Positions 60,929-64,000 of a DNA stretch of 64,000 nucleotides are shown here, in pieces. The stretch's first letter is position 1, and each line of letters begins with the position of its first letter. A model generated the notes under the pieces. That model was not told the origin of the DNA and did not search any database. It worked only from the letters and a program-made list of their open reading frames with translations. This DNA comes from Bacteroidetes bacterium UBA1935 (GTDB lineage: Bacteria > Bacteroidota > Bacteroidia > Chitinophagales > Chitinophagaceae): contig DDFF01000006.1 in NCBI GenBank assembly GCA_002337045.1, positions 248,001-312,000 of the forward strand, written 5' to 3'. A program made the translations under genes and the position numbers.

Positions 60929-62620
60929 CTACAGTTTAACAAATCGCTGTACGCCTTGCTCTACGCCATTGTCTGCTCTCAAGAAATAAACCCCACTGTT
61001 TAAATCGCTGATGTTGATTTGTGCCCCTGCATTATTAACAGATTTAACCACTCGTCCTGAAATATCTGTAACGGTAATGTTTACATTGCTGTTCACATCT
61101 ATACCGTTGATGCTGATTGTATTGTTAGCAGGATTTGGTACTATGCTGAATGCCAGACCTTTTGCTGCTACATTATTGATGCCTGTTGTTGCAGCTGGTA
61201 ATGCTACCAATGCGCCACCTGTAGGCAACGCTACGTACAGGCCGAATGCTGCCCCATTGCTGTTGTTAGCAGGTGTCAGGAAACCAGATGCCAGTACTGT
61301 AATAGCCTGTCCTTGCAATGCAAGTGTTTGCAGTGGTGCTGAATAGCTTTTTACTGTTGTTGCACCCGTAGCATCTGTAATACTTATAGTATAATTGCTG
61401 GTTGGCAATGATACATAGCCGCTGCTGTTGTAATTGCCGAAAGCAATATCATTTACCAATACACTACTACCCGAACGAACATCTACCGTAGGTGCATCTG
61501 TACTACCATGCATTACCAACAGGTCTGTATTAGCACTATTGCTACCTGTTTCTCTTGCTGGGCCAAATACGCTAAGCCTGAACGCAGGATTCGGAGAATA
61601 ACCTGTAGGACTTTCAATACCATTTGCTGTCAGAATATATCTGCCTGCAGAGTCAAGTGTTGCATTCAGATTATAGAACGTATCAGCAACAGATGTACTG
61701 TTTTTCAGCGCAATACCTACATTGATAGGTGTTTTGGCAGGTACATCCAAAAACTCAGTAGCTGTCCTGAAAGCGAAATTGTCTGCAATCTTAGTTCCGT
61801 TCAGATATACGTCTACACTGTCACCAGCTTTGTCTGCACAGTTGTGTATAGCCTGTACGCGTGCAAAAACTTCTGCAGTAGTAATAGGCAGTGGTACCAA
61901 TGCACCACCAGTAGGCAATGCTACATACAAACCAAACGCAGGTCCGTTACTGTTGTTAGCCGGATTTAAGAAGCCCGATGCCAGTACAACTATCGATTTA
62001 CCACCTAGTCCTAATGTTTGTAATGGTGCGCTATATGTCTGTACTGTCGTGGCGCCCGTACTAGTTGTAATACGTACTTTATAGTTGGAAGTAGGTAATT
62101 CTACATAGCTGGAGAATGAACCGAATGCAATATCATTTACCAATGTGCTTGTTCCCGAGCGCACATCCACCGTTGGTGCGTCTGTGCTGCCGTGCATTAT
62201 CAGCAGGTCTGTATTAGCACCATTAGCTGCTGTTTCTCTTGCAGTAGCAAATACACTGATGCGTAATGGTGGTGCCGGAGCGTATCCTGTTGTACTTTCA
62301 ATACCACCTGCTACCGCTACATATTTACCATTAGCAGCCAGAGATGCGTTCAGATTGTAGAAAGTGTCTGTAACAACTGTACTCGTTTTTGGAGCAATAC
62401 CAATGTTATAAACACCTGCATTTAAAGACAGGTATGCTGTAGCTGTTCTGAATGGCACATTCTCCAACTTGGTAGTTGTAGGCCCGTTCACCCAAATGTC
62501 TACAGTGTCTGCTGCCTTGTCTGCGCAATTATGAATAACCTGTATTTTAGCAGGTTGTGCCATTGCTATTCCCATTGATAGCACGGCTGATGTGGTGAGT
62601 AATAGTTTTCTGTAAGTCAT
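60929..62620 (-). CDS. Secreted protein with two DUF4397 repeats and T9SS sorting domain
   Basis: The 563-residue product has a signal peptide (1-21, ending AMA). It carries two near-copies of a DUF4397-type unit: residues about 25-242 and 254-472, offset by 230 residues, both with VIHNCADKA or AIHNCADKA, MHGSTDAPTVDVRSG and FGLYVALPTGGALV. The sorting domain (from about 488: FSIVPNPANNTISI, NSGVYFLRADNG) ends the protein. DUF4397 is a beta-sandwich of unknown function in exported proteins. It is alone on the minus strand, convergent with the Gre-like gene. The 261-base gap upstream shows no clear promoter. Confidence 0.82.
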   Translation of the reverse strand: MTYRKLLLTTSAVLSMGIAMAQPAKIQVIHNCADKAADTVDIWVNGPTTTKLENVPFRTATAYLSLNAGVYNIGIAPKTSTVVTDTFYNLNASLAANGKYVAVAGGIESTTGYAPAPPLRISVFATARETAANGANTDLLIMHGSTDAPTVDVRSGTSTLVNDIAFGSFSSYVELPTSNYKVRITTSTGATTVQTYSAPLQTLGLGGKSIVVLASGFLNPANNSNGPAFGLYVALPTGGALVPLPITTAEVFARVQAIHNCADKAGDSVDVYLNGTKIADNFAFRTATEFLDVPAKTPINVGIALKNSTSVADTFYNLNATLDSAGRYILTANGIESPTGYSPNPAFRLSVFGPARETGSNSANTDLLVMHGSTDAPTVDVRSGSSVLVNDIAFGNYNSSGYVSLPTSNYTISITDATGATTVKSYSAPLQTLALQGQAITVLASGFLTPANNSNGAAFGLYVALPTGGALVALPAATTGINNVAAKGLAFSIVPNPANNTISINGIDVNSNVNITVTDISGRVVKSVNNAGAQINISDLNSGVYFLRADNGVEQGVQRFVKL

Positions 62621-62881
62621 GTCATATTGTTTTTGTAAAGTGATAACATGAGGTGAAGATTTTTTGTTGAAGGTTTTTTCTCAATTCACACAAAACTTGA
62701 AATGAAATGACAGGTGTTTAATCAGGTTGCTTTGACATTGATAGTAATATTAAACAGAATGATAGTATTACTATACGCATATAAACTGCGCCTATGAGAA
62801 TGTACAGGCAAGAACTTTAAGTTTAGGTTAAAGCGCACTGTTTTTTAAAAGCTATCTTTACAAGAAAGGAAATTATAGCGT

Positions 62882-64000
62882 ATGAAATGGCTGTATTTAG
62901 TGTTGTTTAGCTGTTTATTGGCATCTTGCGATAGTAGCGTACAACATCAAAAATTTGTAAATCAAAGTGATGCTACGATTGATAAAAACACCTATTACAA
63001 GCGCTACAGCGGCACTATAGCAGGACAACCTGTTGTGTTGCATTTGTCATCAGACAATGGCGCGCTATCTGCTAGTTATTATTACGTAAAGCAAGGAAAA
63101 CCTATCGGTATATACTTCTCAAAAGATACAACCATAGCTGATGGTTACATGGTGTCTGAGCCGCCTGCCACCCGTATAGATGAAAGAGAAGCCACTTGGA
63201 AAATACTGTTGAAAGACAATACCATCATGGGCAAATGGACAAGCCCTGATGGTAGTAAAACATACGATATTAACCTGAAAGAAGAATACCCTGTAGGTAG
63301 TTACCAACTAAGCATCTGGGAAAAAGAAGATTCTATCAGGTACAAGGCAGATAAACCGGAACCTGCTGCAACCATTGCTTACAAACTAATACGAGGTAGT
63401 AGTGCTATGAAGAATGAAGATATTCAGTTTATAGAAAAGCTGATAATGCACGAATTAGGTGCTGATAGTCTGCAGGCAATAACGGTTGAAGATTGTGTGC
63501 AAAAGCAAATAACTGCATATGCCACATGGTATAGAGAAACTATAGGGCAGGATACAACAGAAAGTTCGCTGATGATGGCATCGAACAACTATTATAGCGG
63601 CGTAGCTATGGATGTAATCTTTAATGATAAAGACTGGTTGGTGATGGAAATGTCTGGCAGCGAGTATACGGGTGGTGCGCATGGCAACTACGGCGTTAGC
63701 TACATGAACATAGACATGCAGCAAAAGCGTGTATGGAAGATGGAGGACGTAATTACGGTAGACAGCAATAGACTGAACTTGTTGCTTGACGCGGAAGCAC
63801 GCAGGTATTTTGCTATAGCATCTACAGAAAGCTTTGAAGACCGTTTGTTGACAGATAAAGTATTGCCTAACGGTAATATCTGCATCACACCTACAGGCAT
63901 CAATTTTGTGTACAATCCATACGAGATTGCTTCTTATGCCGATGGTATTATCACACTGTTCTTACCATACAGTCAATTAAAAGACCTCCTGAAACCAGCG
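62882..64000 (+). CDS. DUF3298 (RsiV-like) lipoprotein, 3' end missing
   Basis: The frame opens at ATG 62882 and runs to the last base, 373 codons without a stop. A lipobox LASC (Cys16) marks a lipoprotein. The C-terminal half has GSEYTGGAHGNYGVSYMNID and FVYNPYEIASYADGI, which are the DUF3298 signatures also found in anti-sigma factor RsiV and in periplasmic DUF4163/DUF3298 proteins. The sequence reached is near the usual domain end (FLPYSQLKDLL), so only a few residues are probably missing. A TATCTTTA at 62853, one base off the -7 consensus, lies 21 bases before the ATG. Confidence 0.8.
   Translation, partial: MKWLYLVLFSCLLASCDSSVQHQKFVNQSDATIDKNTYYKRYSGTIAGQPVVLHLSSDNGALSASYYYVKQGKPIGIYFSKDTTIADGYMVSEPPATRIDEREATWKILLKDNTIMGKWTSPDGSKTYDINLKEEYPVGSYQLSIWEKEDSIRYKADKPEPAATIAYKLIRGSSAMKNEDIQFIEKLIMHELGADSLQAITVEDCVQKQITAYATWYRETIGQDTTESSLMMASNNYYSGVAMDVIFNDKDWLVMEMSGSEYTGGAHGNYGVSYMNIDMQQKRVWKMEDVITVDSNRLNLLLDAEARRYFAIASTESFEDRLLTDKVLPNGNICITPTGINFVYNPYEIASYADGIITLFLPYSQLKDLLKPA

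Noticed and set aside
1..64000. CRISPR arrays, insertion sequences, phage genes, rRNA operon, toxin-antitoxin or defence genes
   Set aside because: None was recognised on either strand. Repeats found are short inverted repeats, not spaced direct repeats.

Overview
The window comes from a member of the Bacteroidota, most likely a Chitinophagales/Chitinophagaceae-type bacterium. This rests on family content (type IX secretion sorting domains, GLPGLI protein, DUF4836 lipoprotein, glutamine synthetase III, B12-dependent ribonucleotide reductase), on promoters of the TAnnTTTG (-7) type, and on the general lack of Shine-Dalgarno sequences. Base composition looks even throughout. No insertion sequence, integrase, phage gene, CRISPR array or rRNA was seen, so this reads as ordinary chromosomal backbone.

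Layout. 1-5.4 kb (plus): end of nuoM, nuoN, scpB, a PDZ-containing M28 peptidase, a 2H phosphoesterase. 5.4-18.2 kb (minus): ABC exporter, a TonB-dependent receptor with an upstream HmuY-like T9SS-sorted protein (probable haem uptake pair), asd, an ACE-like M2 peptidase lipoprotein, a second M28 peptidase, a 424-base gap rich in inverted repeats, clpC. 18.4-20.6 kb (plus): single-domain STAS protein, ribonuclease Z, a glycosyltransferase-like unknown. 20.6-23.1 kb: small beta-barrel, tRNA-His(GTG), and a response regulator/short histidine kinase pair. 23.3-28.2 kb: small unknown, DUF3127 protein with an SSB-like tail, two lipoproteins, an Hsp15-like S4 protein, purN. 28.2-37.5 kb (minus): arfB, an AAA+ ATPase, a secreted unknown, an ArsC-like/CoA-transferase operon, an OsmC/DUF1272/GNAT operon, glutamine synthetase III, a phosphopantetheinyl transferase. 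37.6-40.8 kb: secreted unknown, dcd and pyrG (convergent). 41.1-45.4 kb (plus): operon of an outer-membrane barrel, a GLPGLI protein and a lipoprotein. 45.4-52.8 kb: metB-type enzyme, GT39-like transferase, ruvB, then a minus-strand run gcvH-vanZ-hddA-hddC-glycosyltransferase that makes and probably uses a GDP-heptose donor. 53.1-64 kb: a GEVED/T9SS protein, nrdJ, two tandem small lipoproteins, a Gre-like protein, a duplicated-DUF4397/T9SS protein and a DUF3298 lipoprotein cut by the window end.

How it fits together. Deoxynucleotide and CTP supply (nrdJ, dcd, pyrG, purN) is well represented, and exact DnaA-box matches lie in the nrdJ leader and upstream of pyrG. Envelope functions dominate the rest: three T9SS cargo proteins, two TonB-receptor-like barrels, many lipoproteins and a surface-sugar cluster. 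No clear undescribed multi-gene system stands out. The best leads are the HmuY-like/TBDR pair with a terminator between its genes, the barrel-GLPGLI-lipoprotein operon, the SSB-tailed DUF3127 protein, two apparently leaderless genes (dcd and the Gre-like gene), and an inverted-repeat cluster upstream of the second M28 gene. Function calls come from recognising families by eye; no database search was run.
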